Part shown: piece by piece, positions 27,380 to 36,423 of the stretch
Layout of the letters: the number at the start of each line of letters is the position of its first letter
Numbering within the stretch: position 1 is the first letter of the stretch
Assembly (NCBI RefSeq): GCF_003149245.1
Contig: NZ_QGDL01000008.1
Location: 62,001 to 126,000, forward strand
Length of the DNA stretch: 64,000 nt
DNA from: Faecalicatena orotica
GTDB lineage: Bacteria > Bacillota > Clostridia > Lachnospirales > Lachnospiraceae
Direction: 5' to 3'
Notes under the pieces: model-generated
What the model was told of the DNA's origin: nothing
The model's database searches: none
The model's input: only the letters and a program-made list of their open reading frames with translations
Position numbers and translations under genes: made by a program

Positions 27380-27904
27380 ATGATGGATTTAAAGAGAAAT
27401 ATCATCGATAACATAAAAGAATGTGAGATAAAAATCGGCTATCGCGAAGAGGATATGAATCTGTATTACCCGCTGGAATCTCTCCTCGAGCTGCTCCCTG
27501 CTGCCCCGGGAAACCTTCCGGATGCGATTGTAGAATTTTGCAAATCCACTGGGCCCGAGCTGGGTGCACTGACTATAAAAGAAACCGGAGAAAAAGGCCG
27601 CTATTGTATCCATGTCCCTTCCTCGGGCGTAAAATATATTCATGAAAACACAGCAGGCAGCCCGTTTTTAAAGGCTTTTCTGGATGAAATATTTAAGCCG
27701 GGGAACTCCGTGGATGATATCGTGAATGTATTTAAGGCATTCTCCGATGATGTAGCTGTCGAAAAAGTAGATGAACACGAATGGGGTGTATTCTTCCTCG
27801 ATCCTGAGATTGACCCTTACGTTTATTATTTGGAACAGGAAGAATTCGGATTGCAGTATCACCGCTTTACAAGACATGCATATGAGGCTTTGAAAAGGCA
27901 GTAA
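27380..27904 (+). CDS. DUF3877-type protein of unknown function
   Basis: About 174 residues, soluble, with no signal peptide. The frame is open much further upstream (to 27098), but AGGAGT sits just before the paired ATGs at 27380/27383 and the promoter at 27287 lies inside the longer reading, so that is rejected. The start MMDLKRNIIDNIKECEIKIG and YYPLESLLELLPAA, and the end GLQYHRFTRHAYEALKRQ, fit a small family common in Lachnospiraceae with no known function. The assignment to DUF3877 is from memory of the family pattern. Confidence 0.7.
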   Translation: MMDLKRNIIDNIKECEIKIGYREEDMNLYYPLESLLELLPAAPGNLPDAIVEFCKSTGPELGALTIKETGEKGRYCIHVPSSGVKYIHENTAGSPFLKAFLDEIFKPGNSVDDIVNVFKAFSDDVAVEKVDEHEWGVFFLDPEIDPYVYYLEQEEFGLQYHRFTRHAYEALKRQ

Positions 27905-27946
27905 CTTTTTGTTTTGTAAACATAGTTAAGACAGCGAGGTGGGGTT

Positions 27947-28639
27947 ATGTTACAAAAAAACAGAAAATCTGTTATGATTTTAGAGGATGACGATGATTTA
28001 TCAGAGGGTATTGTACTATCACTTCAAAGCGAAGAGTTAGAATTTATAGTCTGCCGAGACATAGCAGAAGCAAGAGAATCTCTGAAAAACAACGTTTTTG
28101 ATTTGCTGATTCTCGATATCTGTCTTCCGGACGGCAGCGGTCTGGATTTCTGCCGTGAAATACGAAAATATGTGAAGTTCCCGATTGCTTTGTTAACGGC
28201 AAAAGATATGGAACTGGATATTGTGAAGGGGCTGGAGAGCGGGGCAGATGATTATATTACAAAACCCTTCAGTTTAATGGTCCTGCGTGCAAGGATACGG
28301 GCACTTCTCAGAAGAAATGGGGCAGAATGCCCAAAGGAATACAGGGATCCAACCTTTTTATTCCGATTTGAGTCGATGGAATTTTATAAAAATGGTTCCT
28401 CTTTTGAACTGAGTAAGACAGAGCAGAGAATCTTATATCTCCTGGTTTCAAATCCAAAGCAGATCTTATCCAGAGAGCGGCTTCTGGAATGGGTATGGCC
28501 GGAGGGAACAGAGTATGTGGAAGACAATGCACTGTCAGTAGGCATACGCAGGTTAAGGGACAAGCTTGAAGAGGACCCGTCCAACCCTGTTTTTATCAAA
28601 ACAATTTATGGAAAAGGATATATGTGGGAGAGTGTATAG
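27947..28639 (+). CDS. OmpR-family response regulator, module 2
   Basis: A 230-residue regulator: receiver with an acidic run at residues 13-17, phosphoacceptor Asp57 in LLILDICLPDGSG, and Lys in ITKPFSLMVL, then a winged helix (LSKTEQRILYLLVSNPKQIL, VGIRRLRDKLEEDPSNP, YGKGYMW). Its stop codon is directly followed by the kinase ATG. It probably binds the AAAGTG-N10-CACTTT site after the kinase gene and activates the ABC genes. It is a paralogue of the module 1 regulator at 5942-6628. Confidence 0.92.
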   Translation: MLQKNRKSVMILEDDDDLSEGIVLSLQSEELEFIVCRDIAEARESLKNNVFDLLILDICLPDGSGLDFCREIRKYVKFPIALLTAKDMELDIVKGLESGADDYITKPFSLMVLRARIRALLRRNGAECPKEYRDPTFLFRFESMEFYKNGSSFELSKTEQRILYLLVSNPKQILSRERLLEWVWPEGTEYVEDNALSVGIRRLRDKLEEDPSNPVFIKTIYGKGYMWESV

Positions 28640-29560
28640 ATGAGACTTTATATCATTATAGTTGTACTCCTTTTAGCTTGCTGCTTCCTTATTTCTGCAC
28701 TTATCATACGTTCTTACAGGCGGAATATGGTGAATCAGTATGATGTGCTTCTACAGAAACTGGACCAGGCAATCGCCGGTCAAAATCTGGAAACCAGTTA
28801 TGATGAATCACTGGACAGCGCGATTACAGTACGGTTAAATCGAATAATAGAAATCTCCTGTATCCAGAAAGGACAGGCAGAGGAAGAAAGAGATATCATA
28901 AAATCCCTAATTTCTGATATCAGCCATCAGATCAGGACCCCTCTGTCAAATATAACACTCTATACCGGTTTACTGAAGGAACATGTATCAGACGAGAAGT
29001 CTCTGATGCTATCTACTAAAATAGAAAAAAATGCTGAAAAACTAGAATTCTTTATGAAAGAATTGATCCGGACATCTTATACCGAACAGGAGCTAATTTC
29101 CGTTTGCCCGCAAATCACTGATGTGGATACCATGATAAAGAAAGCCTGTCAGCTGGCAGAGCTTCCTGCATTGAAAAAGAAAATCCACCTCATTTGCAGT
29201 TATCATGGATATACATGTTTTGCGGATCGTAAATGGACAGAAGAGGCTCTGGGCAATGTAATTGAAAATGCAGTGAAATACTCTCCTGCCGGTTCAAATG
29301 TATGGATAGATTCTGCTGCTTATGATTCCTTTATTTGTATTCAGGTCAGGGATCAGGGGATCGGTATTCCGGAAGAGGAACAGGGAAAGATCTTCCAGCG
29401 CTTTTATCGCGGAACCAATGTATCTGGTGAGCAGGGCTTTGGCATAGGCCTTTACCTTGCAAGAGAAGTGATTTCAAGGCAGAATGGATATATAAAACTA
29501 GAATCAGCTTTGCATGAGGGTACTGTTTTCCATATTTTTTTGTTGCGTCCAGTCACATAA
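28640..29560 (+). CDS. Sensor histidine kinase, module 2
   Basis: A 306-residue kinase with a single N-terminal helix (LYIIIVVLLLACCFLISALII) and no outer domain. The H-box is DISHQIRTPLSN with His96; the N-box is NVIENAVKYS, then DQGIGI and GFGIGLYLA boxes. The lack of a sensor domain suggests that it reads its signal through the partner transporter or from within the membrane. It starts with no gap after the regulator gene. Confidence 0.92.
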   Translation: MRLYIIIVVLLLACCFLISALIIRSYRRNMVNQYDVLLQKLDQAIAGQNLETSYDESLDSAITVRLNRIIEISCIQKGQAEEERDIIKSLISDISHQIRTPLSNITLYTGLLKEHVSDEKSLMLSTKIEKNAEKLEFFMKELIRTSYTEQELISVCPQITDVDTMIKKACQLAELPALKKKIHLICSYHGYTCFADRKWTEEALGNVIENAVKYSPAGSNVWIDSAAYDSFICIQVRDQGIGIPEEEQGKIFQRFYRGTNVSGEQGFGIGLYLAREVISRQNGYIKLESALHEGTVFHIFLLRPVT

Positions 29561-29592
29561 TATTTTTAATCCGGCTTCTTTTTCTATTATTT

Positions 29593-29651
29593 AAAAAGTG
29601 TCATTTTTGTCACTTTTTAGAAAGAATTGAGAAAGAAGCTTTTGTTATGAT
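29593..29651 (+). promoter_or_regulatory. Response-regulator-type operator plus -10, module 2 ABC promoter
   Basis: Inverted repeat AAAAAGTG-N10-CACTTTTT (29593-29618), then TATGAT (29646-29651). Operator centre to -10 centre is 43 bp, and the operator lies about 90 bp before the ATPase ATG, both the same as in module 1. The hairpin could also end the regulator-kinase transcript. Confidence 0.6.
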
Positions 29652-29694
29652 AGTTTTACAGAAAGTATTGTAACGTAACGAGGAGGACACATAT

Positions 29695-30390
29695 ATGGAA
29701 ATCTTATCAGTCAGAAATCTAAAAAAATATTATGGCACGGGCGAAAATACCGTAAAAGCTCTGGACGGCATTGACTTAACTATTCAAAAGGGGGAATTTC
29801 TCGCCATTGTCGGCACCTCCGGAAGCGGAAAGTCAACACTGCTTCACATGCTGGGCGGACTGGATATTCCAACATCCGGGGAAATCATGATAGATGGGGT
29901 AGATATTTCAAAATTGAGCAAAGATGAGCTGACCATATTCCGCAGAAGGAAAATCGGATTTGTTTTTCAAAACTATAATCTCCTGCCACTAATGAATGTC
30001 TATGAAAATATCGTCCTTCCCATAAAACTGGACGGAATAAGACCTGATCAGGAGTATATCGCAAACATATTGAGGCTGCTTGGTCTGGAGAAGAAAAAAT
30101 ACGCAATGCCAGGCCAATTATCCGGCGGCCAACAGCAGCGTACTGCACTGGCAAGAGCTCTGGCAGCAAAGCCTGCCATGATTCTTGCCGACGAGCCGAC
30201 AGGAAATCTCGACAGCCGAACTAGTCAGGATGTATTAGGTCTGATGAAAATATCAAGCACTAATTTCGCCCAGACAGTTGTCATGATTACACATAATGAT
30301 GAAATTGCTCAAATGGCGGATCGGATTATCCGCCTCGAGGACGGAAAAATTTTAACGGGTGGTGCTGTTTATGTTAAAAGTAAAAAATAG
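29695..30390 (+). CDS. ABC transporter ATP-binding protein, module 2 (MacB/BceA class)
   Basis: A 231-residue ATPase with Walker [20 protein letters not shown]-loop [18 protein letters not shown], signature [15 protein letters not shown], Walker [13 protein letters not shown] and switch His in ITHNDEIAQ. It belongs to the branch that serves FtsX-type permeases. AACGAGGAGG precedes the ATG. The permease gene begins inside its 3' end. Confidence 0.94.
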   Translation: MEILSVRNLKKYYGTGENTVKALDGIDLTIQKGEFLAIVGTSGSGKSTLLHMLGGLDIPTSGEIMIDGVDISKLSKDELTIFRRRKIGFVFQNYNLLPLMNVYENIVLPIKLDGIRPDQEYIANILRLLGLEKKKYAMPGQLSGGQQQRTALARALAAKPAMILADEPTGNLDSRTSQDVLGLMKISSTNFAQTVVMITHNDEIAQMADRIIRLEDGKILTGGAVYVKSKK

Positions 30391-32860
30391 AGAAGTCATA
30401 TCAGAACTTGCAAAATTAACTTACAAAGCAAATAAAAAAAGAAATCTGCTGACTGTCACAGCTATCTTCCTGACTACTTTCCTAATCAGTACCGTACTGT
30501 CTCTGGGGCTGAGCTACTGGAACACAATTTCTCTGCGCCAGACAAGAATGACCGGCATGGATTACGATATCGAGTTGTCAGAACCCACAGAGGAACAGGT
30601 TTCCGTTATCCGCCGGATGGATACTGTAACTTATGCCGGGCTTTATGTAAAGTGTGCCGTTGTTTCTCAGTATCAGGACCGGCTGTTAGATAAACTACGG
30701 CTGTTCTGGATGGACGATATCTGCTGGGAGAAGCAGACCATACCTGCACTGGAAACCTATACTGGAACTTATCCTCAAAAGGAAAATGAAATTATGCTGT
30801 CTTTAAGTGCTTTAAAAGATATGGGGATTTCCTCACCCAGGACAGGTATTGCCATCCCCTTAATGTACCAGACATTATCAGAAATTTCAGACAATACAGT
30901 TACACAAAAGAATTTTATTCTCAGCGGATGGTTCACCGATTATACGGGTTCTTCAAAGGGGTTTGTATCTAAAGAATTTTATCAGGAGACCGGGGTTAAA
31001 CAGACGGATTTAACACAGGGTATGCTAAAAATATCACTCAGGAATTCGCTTTATTCGAAAGAAGATATCATACAGATGCAGAATAAGATCGGATTGTCCA
31101 GAACCCAATTTATAGATGCGGACTATGATACGATTTCTAACTTCTGTAAAGTAACTGCCGCTCTGCTCGGTCTGCTGCTTCTTATTTTTTTCAGCGGCTG
31201 TCTGTTCATTTATAATACCTTGTATATATCCATTTCGAAAGATATTCATTATTATGGACAGTTAAAAACTCTGGGAACAACCTCTGCTCAAATAAAGGCA
31301 CTGATCTACCGGCATGTTATCTGGAATTCCCTGAAAGGAATCCCTCTGGGACTGGCTTTTTCTGCTGTCATCGCAAAACTGATTATCCCACAGGCCCTGC
31401 ATGTTGTTAATCCGACTATTAGCGAAAAAGACGTAGTCATGATTTCGCCCGGGGTATTCATAATCGCAGCTGTATTTTCGCTTCTCACGACCTTTGTGAG
31501 CAGTAATAAACCGGCCAATATGGCGAAGGACTGCTCCCCGGTCGAAGCAATGAGATATGCAGGTGTTTCTGGAAAAGAAAAGATACATAGACGCGGCGGC
31601 AATATTACATCTATGATCAAACAAAACCTGCTCCGTGATAAGAAGCAGTTTGTGGTCATCCTGCTTTCTCTCAGCCTTGCTGTATCCTTATTTCTGGTTG
31701 TAAATGTTGTAATTCGCATAAATAACGCAAAATGGATTTTAAACAGCAGCTATGACTATGATCTGCGCGTCCTGAATCAGACGATGTTAGATGAGGATGA
31801 ATATCAGGCCATCACCGATGACCTGATTGAAACAATACGGAGTCTGGACCGTGTAAAAGATGTACGGGTCGTAAAATCTGCGGCAGCCTCTGTTCCCTAT
31901 CAGGAAGATATGTATGGTGAATACTACAAAAAACTATATGAGTCAAGATATTCACCCGGAAATTATGAGGATGATATGAAATCATACAAACAAAACCCGG
32001 ATGACGATTTATTTACCTGCCGCTTAGTCGGGATTGATGAGCAACAATTCGATAAGCTAACCCGCGAATTCGGAATCAAACTTGACAAGGACGATTTTAA
32101 AAACGGAAAGATTGCTCTCATATCAATGAATTTAGTAGACATAGACAATCATATAGTCCACAAAAAACTGAACTTTACTCCGCGCGGAAATTCTGAAACG
32201 AACAAGGAAGAAAATATTGAAATAGGTGCTGTTATAAAAGACTGCCCGGCTTATTATGCGGGCGGTTATAATCCTGAGTTAATCGTAAGCAATTCCTATC
32301 TGGAGAAAATCATGGATAATGTAATAACAGAACTCCTACAGATCGATTATGACGAATCATACTCAATAAAGACAGAAAATACAATCTTAAAGCTTATAAA
32401 AGAAAATCATGCATTATCATATGATTCCAAACTCGAGAGATATTCCGAAATGAAAGTTTCTGAAAATCAGGTGAAAATACTGGGAAACAGTATTGGTATC
32501 ATTGTTATGATACTTGCCATATTAAATTATATAAATATGATGGCCGCAAGTATCCAGAACCGCTCTAAAGAATTAGCAATTTTAGAAAGCATTGGAATGA
32601 CAACAAAACAGATTCAAAAAATGATAATCGGGGAAGGTGCTGGCTATGCCGGCATATCACTGATTCTGGCCATGTTCACAGGAATCCCGTCAAGCTATGC
32701 TGTATTTTATAACCTTAATATTTACGGGATACCATTTTCCATTCCCCTGTTCAGCAATCTGGTTTTAGTTATAGCCATCATAATTATATGCATCACAGCT
32801 CCTGTATTAATACTAAAAAGATTGTATAATGGGACAGTCATTGAACGATTGCGGGAATAA
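30371..32860 (+). CDS. FtsX-type ABC transporter permease, module 2
   Basis: About 829 residues. A first helix (LLTVTAIFLTTFLISTVLSLG) is followed by an outer domain to about 260, three helices to about 390, one helix near 430, a second outer domain to about 700 and three final helices. FtsX phrases IHYYGQLKTLGTTSAQIKAL and RSKELAILESIGMTTKQIQK flank the bundles. I prefer the ATG at 30371 because GGTGGTG precedes it. Together with the ATPase it would be a BceAB-like exporter or flippase. The outer domains are only loosely similar to module 1, so the targets may differ. Confidence 0.88.
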   Translation: MLKVKNREVISELAKLTYKANKKRNLLTVTAIFLTTFLISTVLSLGLSYWNTISLRQTRMTGMDYDIELSEPTEEQVSVIRRMDTVTYAGLYVKCAVVSQYQDRLLDKLRLFWMDDICWEKQTIPALETYTGTYPQKENEIMLSLSALKDMGISSPRTGIAIPLMYQTLSEISDNTVTQKNFILSGWFTDYTGSSKGFVSKEFYQETGVKQTDLTQGMLKISLRNSLYSKEDIIQMQNKIGLSRTQFIDADYDTISNFCKVTAALLGLLLLIFFSGCLFIYNTLYISISKDIHYYGQLKTLGTTSAQIKALIYRHVIWNSLKGIPLGLAFSAVIAKLIIPQALHVVNPTISEKDVVMISPGVFIIAAVFSLLTTFVSSNKPANMAKDCSPVEAMRYAGVSGKEKIHRRGGNITSMIKQNLLRDKKQFVVILLSLSLAVSLFLVVNVVIRINNAKWILNSSYDYDLRVLNQTMLDEDEYQAITDDLIETIRSLDRVKDVRVVKSAAASVPYQEDMYGEYYKKLYESRYSPGNYEDDMKSYKQNPDDDLFTCRLVGIDEQQFDKLTREFGIKLDKDDFKNGKIALISMNLVDIDNHIVHKKLNFTPRGNSETNKEENIEIGAVIKDCPAYYAGGYNPELIVSNSYLEKIMDNVITELLQIDYDESYSIKTENTILKLIKENHALSYDSKLERYSEMKVSENQVKILGNSIGIIVMILAILNYINMMAASIQNRSKELAILESIGMTTKQIQKMIIGEGAGYAGISLILAMFTGIPSSYAVFYNLNIYGIPFSIPLFSNLVLVIAIIIICITAPVLILKRLYNGTVIERLRE

Positions 32861-32899
32861 ACTGCTGCCTTAAAAAATAAAACAGTTCATAAATGTATG

Positions 32900-32933
32900 A
32901 TTCAGCACCCGGGGGTTCGCCTGAGTGCTGAAT
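32900..32933 (+). terminator. Hairpin after the module 2 ABC operon
   Basis: Stem ATTCAGCAC/GTGCTGAAT around a GC-rich loop, 40 bp after the permease stop. The tail is GTGTATCTT, so it is a modest terminator. Confidence 0.55.
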
Positions 32934-33008
32934 GTGTATCTTACATATGATATTGTGGTCAAAGACTTCTCCCCGCCTGCCCCGCTTTTTTAACTTACCT
33001 TATTCTCT

Positions 33009-33599
33009 TTACCCGTGTTTTGAAATAACCGCATCAATTAAACCATATGCCTTCGCTTCTTCTGCCGTCATAAAATTATCCCTGTCGGTGTCACGCTCTA
33101 TCTCTTCGATTGTCCTGCCAGTATTTTTTGCAAGCAGTCGATTTAATCTCTGCTTATTTTTTTGTATATGGTCCGACATGATCTTAATGTTGCTGGCCGG
33201 TCCTTGAATCCCCCCGGATACGGCTGGCTGATGGATCATAATTTCAGCATTTGGCAAAGCGAATCGTTTACCCTGAGTCCCTGCTGCCAGCAAGAAGGCA
33301 CCAAAGCTTGCTGCAAGTCCGATACAGATAGTAGATACATCACACTTTATATAATTCATCGTATCAAATATAGCGAACCCTGCGGTCACTGAACCGCCCG
33401 GGCTGTTAATATAAAGACTTATATCCTTGCCGGGGTCCTGCCCCTCCAAAAATAATAATTGCGCAGTGATCAGACCGGCAGTTGTATCGTTCACTTCTTC
33501 ACCCAAAAAGATGATTCTGTCAGATAACAGTCTGGAATAGATGTCATAACTCCTTTCCCCCCTGCTTGTTGTTTCTATCACATACGGTAATGTACTCAT
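33009..33599 (-). CDS. clpP: ATP-dependent Clp protease proteolytic subunit (accessory copy)
   Basis: A 196-residue ClpP with complete catalytic triad: Ser98 in [14 protein letters not shown], His123 in IMIHQP and Asp172 in [10 protein letters not shown]. The start [20 protein letters not shown] is a normal mature N-terminus. It is not next to clpX or tig as in a main chromosomal locus. Instead its ATG overlaps the stop of a small AraC-type gene (ATGA), so it is probably a second, separately regulated ClpP. It must borrow a Clp ATPase made elsewhere. Confidence 0.95.
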   Translation of the reverse strand: MSTLPYVIETTSRGERSYDIYSRLLSDRIIFLGEEVNDTTAGLITAQLLFLEGQDPGKDISLYINSPGGSVTAGFAIFDTMNYIKCDVSTICIGLAASFGAFLLAAGTQGKRFALPNAEIMIHQPAVSGGIQGPASNIKIMSDHIQKNKQRLNRLLAKNTGRTIEEIERDTDRDNFMTAEEAKAYGLIDAVISKHG

Positions 33600-34012
33600 G
33601 CAGCAATCACCTCACATTTCACAGCTGGCTTATAAAACATAACGAGATTACCTTTCAGCTCAAATTTATGGAATTTAGGAGTATAGACGTTTATCGCCCT
33701 ATACTCCTGCGGGGGATGCCCGTACAATCGTCGGAATGCAAAAGTGAATGATTCCTGTGAACTGTAATTTGCCTCATAGGCGATATCTATTACAGGCTTT
33801 TTCGTATAAACAAGTTTTTCAGCCGCTACAGTGAGCCTGCGCATCTGAATATATTTATATATTGTACAGCCAACACATTCCAAAAACATTCTGTTCAGAT
33901 GAAATTTAGAATATCCCGCCTCTTTCGCAATTGTATCCAGATTTAACTGGCTATCCAGATTATTCTCTATATAGTCAATTGTCTTTTTTATGATATTTGT
34001 ATGTTCCATCAT
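33596..34012 (-). CDS. Small AraC-type DNA-binding regulator
   Basis: A 138-residue protein made almost only of the AraC DNA-binding unit: first HTH in [20 protein letters not shown], second in [20 protein letters not shown], then [13 protein letters not shown]. There is no effector-binding cupin, so the layout is that of MarA/SoxS/Rob-like regulators whose level rather than ligand sets activity. A 30-residue tail follows. It is translationally coupled to clpP. One attractive reading is that ClpP helps turn over this regulator, which is inference only. Confidence 0.87.
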   Translation of the reverse strand: MMEHTNIIKKTIDYIENNLDSQLNLDTIAKEAGYSKFHLNRMFLECVGCTIYKYIQMRRLTVAAEKLVYTKKPVIDIAYEANYSSQESFTFAFRRLYGHPPQEYRAINVYTPKFHKFELKGNLVMFYKPAVKCEVIAA

Positions 34013-34135
34013 TTTAAACTCCCTTCACGATGTTATTTTATTATAACACGCTGTATTAAGGCAGTCTTAATATAAATTGCTATCTTTATAAATCTTTATA
34101 AATCCACTGTCTGTAACTCGGTCAAAATAGCAGTA

Positions 34136-34203
34136 CCTTGAGACTATCACTTTACTGGCCCGATGCCGTGCAACAGAGTGCACGGCATTGTGTGAACAGT
34201 AAC
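34136..34203. mobile_element. Truncated copy of the MITE-like element
   Basis: About 68 bp matching the right half of the element at 21520-21664 with a few changes, including the CCCGATGCCGTGCA and GTGCACGGCA stem and the end TGTGTGAACAGTAAC. The left end and a flanking duplication are not found, so the copy is decayed. It sits between the AraC-clpP promoter and the MNT/HEPN promoter. Confidence 0.75.
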
Positions 34204-34251
34204 GAATAGCCTGCTGCCTGAATCTTCGCTGAATCTTCAGCTGACACATGA

Positions 34252-34281
34252 TTGTTTTAACCATATAAAATATGCTATAAT
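34252..34281 (+). promoter_or_regulatory. Promoter of the MNT/HEPN pair
   Basis: TTGTTT-N18-TATAAT with a perfect -10, about 50 nt before the MNT start codon. The spacer is one base longer than ideal. Confidence 0.5.
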
Positions 34282-34335
34282 AAAGCAGTATCTCATCCCC
34301 GGGAAACTTTATAAAATAAATTTAGGATAACAAAT

Positions 34336-34671
34336 ATGAAAATTGATGAAAATATGACCTTTTTAGACAGCTCTATACAATATCTTATAAGAGAAAAAGT
34401 TGAATATTTAGTAAGAAAGATTCCCAATCTGGAATACATTGTTTTATTCGGCAGCTATGCCAGAATGGAACAAACCGTAAAAAGTGACATTGATTTGTTA
34501 GTAATATCATCCGGTATGCCTGACAGACTACTGCGTGGTGATTTATGCAGTGAATTTGAGCAGGAAAATATTGATTTGGTTTTTTACGATTTAAATATTT
34601 TCCGCGAATCTGATTGTCTTTTCATATCTCAAATAAAAAAGGAGGGGATTATATTATGGAGACAAAAATAA
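34336..34671 (+). CDS. Minimal nucleotidyltransferase (MNT) domain protein, antitoxin-like
   Basis: A 111-residue protein with the pol-beta type motif GSYAR followed ten residues later by SDIDLLV, giving the two metal-binding Asp residues; a possible third acidic residue is in ENIDLVFYD. Such MNT proteins occur next to HEPN proteins and in studied pairs neutralise the HEPN toxin by adding nucleotides to it. The partner gene overlaps the last 16 bp, fitting an antitoxin-first order. Confidence 0.87.
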   Translation: MKIDENMTFLDSSIQYLIREKVEYLVRKIPNLEYIVLFGSYARMEQTVKSDIDLLVISSGMPDRLLRGDLCSEFEQENIDLVFYDLNIFRESDCLFISQIKKEGIILWRQK

Positions 34672-35120
34672 ATTCATATTATGGTATGGCTTACAATGAT
34701 TACTGCTATGCCAAGGCAGGAATGCAAGTCGGCGAACAGCTTGGTAACTATAACGGTGTTGCCGCCCTTTGTGCACAGTCCGCAGAAAAGTATTTAAAAG
34801 CAGTTCTTGAAATCACTTTTTCAGAAGAAGCTTTAGGATTACTGCATTCTCATAACCTCCGTGCAATTACCAATAAGCTAAAAGAAATATATCCGGACTT
34901 GCCCCTTTCTACGAAAGACATGAAATGGTTGGGTGACTTTTATTTTGATGCCAGATATCCCGGCGATAACTTCGTTGAGGTTAATAAAGACGATGCTCTG
35001 GAATGTCTGCGCCTCACAGAAGATCTAGCGCAGAAGGTAACTATTCTGCTCGAACAGAATGATCAAAAAAGGAAAGAAAAAAGGAACAAACTGCAGCAAC
35101 TGGATACCTTTGATATTTAA
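34656..35120 (+). CDS. HEPN-domain protein, partner of MNT
   Basis: About 154 residues, helical, with the HEPN pattern: YYGMAYNDYCYAKAGMQVGE, CAQSAEKYLKAVLE, HSHNLRAITNKL and FYFDARYPGDN. I prefer the ATG at 34656 because an AAAGGAGG site precedes it. The R-x4-6-H RNase motif expected of toxic HEPN proteins is not clear: Arg in DARYPGDNFVEV has no His at the right distance. It may be an inactive or differently acting member. It could be a toxin-antitoxin pair or a defence accessory. Confidence 0.82.
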   Translation: METKINSYYGMAYNDYCYAKAGMQVGEQLGNYNGVAALCAQSAEKYLKAVLEITFSEEALGLLHSHNLRAITNKLKEIYPDLPLSTKDMKWLGDFYFDARYPGDNFVEVNKDDALECLRLTEDLAQKVTILLEQNDQKRKEKRNKLQQLDTFDI

Positions 35121-35404
35121 CTTAACCAGCCCCCTGCAGGACATGCCTGGCAATGATTACAGTAGATGCATGTCCCTTCTAATCCGCGGTTTGGAAGGCT
35201 GCCTAAAAAAGAATAGTCCTTTTACCCCGGGGCCGCCTCGTAATAGCGCAGGGTATAACGCAGGGTCTTAAAAAGTTTCTCTTGCGAAACTCAGGACTGC
35301 GCTGAAACAGCACTCCGGATTGATTTCAAATGACCAGATTCCGGAATCTATGTAGTAATACTCATAATTAACAATGTGTGTAGTAAATTTTATAGTCACC
35401 TATG
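35121..35404. other. Gap between the HEPN gene and the sugar ABC operon
   Basis: No gene seen. A stem GGACATGC...GCATGTCC at 35139-35175 may end the MNT/HEPN transcript, but it lacks a clear U-tract. Confidence 0.3.
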
Positions 35405-35455
35405 AAAATTAAAAAACGTATAGAGGATACTTCCTTATACAGTATCCTCTATACG
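35405..35455 (-). terminator. Terminator of the lacI-anmK-ABC operon
   Basis: A perfect 15-bp stem (arms 35417-35431 and 35441-35455; CGTATAGAGGATACT) with a 9-base loop. On the minus strand it is followed by TTTTTTAATTTT, a textbook intrinsic terminator 27 bp after the permease stop. Confidence 0.9.
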
Positions 35456-35481
35456 ACTTATATCACAATTACATATTTCTC

Positions 35482-36423
35482 CTACCTCTTCCCCCTCGTA
35501 TCTGCAAGCACGGAAATCACGATGATAACCCCTTTCAGAACCTGCTGCCAGTATGTATTCATCCCCACCAGCGTCATCCCGTTCGTCAGTACGGTAAGCA
35601 GCAGGACTCCAACAATCGTCCCCATGACTTTTCCCCGTCCGCCTGCCATGCTGGTTCCTCCGACAACCGCCGCTGTTATGCAGTCCATCTCAAAGTTAAG
35701 TCCGGCCGACGGCTGCCCTGAACCCAGACGGGTTGTGATGATCAGGCCTGCTATGGCAGTTAGTATTCCCATAATCATATAAACAAAAATTTTGACTTTC
35801 TCAACCGCGATCCCTGACCAGCGGCTCGCTTCCATATTTCCCCCGACCGAGTAGATATAGCGTCCAAATCTTGTTTTTGTCGTAAGCACCACTCCGAAAA
35901 TAATAACGATTACCATAATAATAACAGGGACAGGAATCCCCATAATATATCCTGTACCAATCATTGTAAAGTTTTCGTTACTCCATACAACTGAATTTCC
36001 TCCTGTTATAATGTACGCAAGCCCCCTCAGAACTGTCATACTTGCCAGTGAGGCAATAAAGCCAGGTAACTTACCGATGGCACACAAAGTACCGTTGACC
36101 GCTCCGATCAGTGCCCCTACTGCAATGGATGCAAGGACAGCTAAAAATACATTTCCGGTATTCTTACAAACAACCGCCCCGGCCAGTCCTGCTGCACATA
36201 CAAGAGATCCCGCCGACAGGTCAATCTCACCTATAATAATAACCATCGTCATTCCAACCGCTGCTATTGCTGTATAAGATGCCTGCCGCAGTATATTGGA
36301 AATATTGTTGGCAGATAAAAACTGCGAATTCATAATTGTCCATACAACACACAGCAAAAGTACAACACCAACTAAAAGCAGTTCCCGAAATGCTCCAAAA
36401 TTCATCTTCTTTGTTTTATTCAT
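35482..36423 (-). CDS. Ribose-type ABC sugar transporter, permease
   Basis: A 313-residue RbsC-like permease with about eight to ten helices. Typical segments are NNISNILRQASYTAIAAVGM, IIIGEIDLSAGSLVCAAG, LPGFIASLASMTVLRGLAY and GGTSMAGGRGKVMGTIVGVL. It overlaps the ATPase gene by 8 bp and is the last gene of the operon. The associated kinase-like gene suggests an amino sugar or anhydro sugar as cargo, which is inference. Confidence 0.92.
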   Translation of the reverse strand: MNKTKKMNFGAFRELLLVGVVLLLCVVWTIMNSQFLSANNISNILRQASYTAIAAVGMTMVIIIGEIDLSAGSLVCAAGLAGAVVCKNTGNVFLAVLASIAVGALIGAVNGTLCAIGKLPGFIASLASMTVLRGLAYIITGGNSVVWSNENFTMIGTGYIMGIPVPVIIMVIVIIFGVVLTTKTRFGRYIYSVGGNMEASRWSGIAVEKVKIFVYMIMGILTAIAGLIITTRLGSGQPSAGLNFEMDCITAAVVGGTSMAGGRGKVMGTIVGVLLLTVLTNGMTLVGMNTYWQQVLKGVIIVISVLADTRGKR

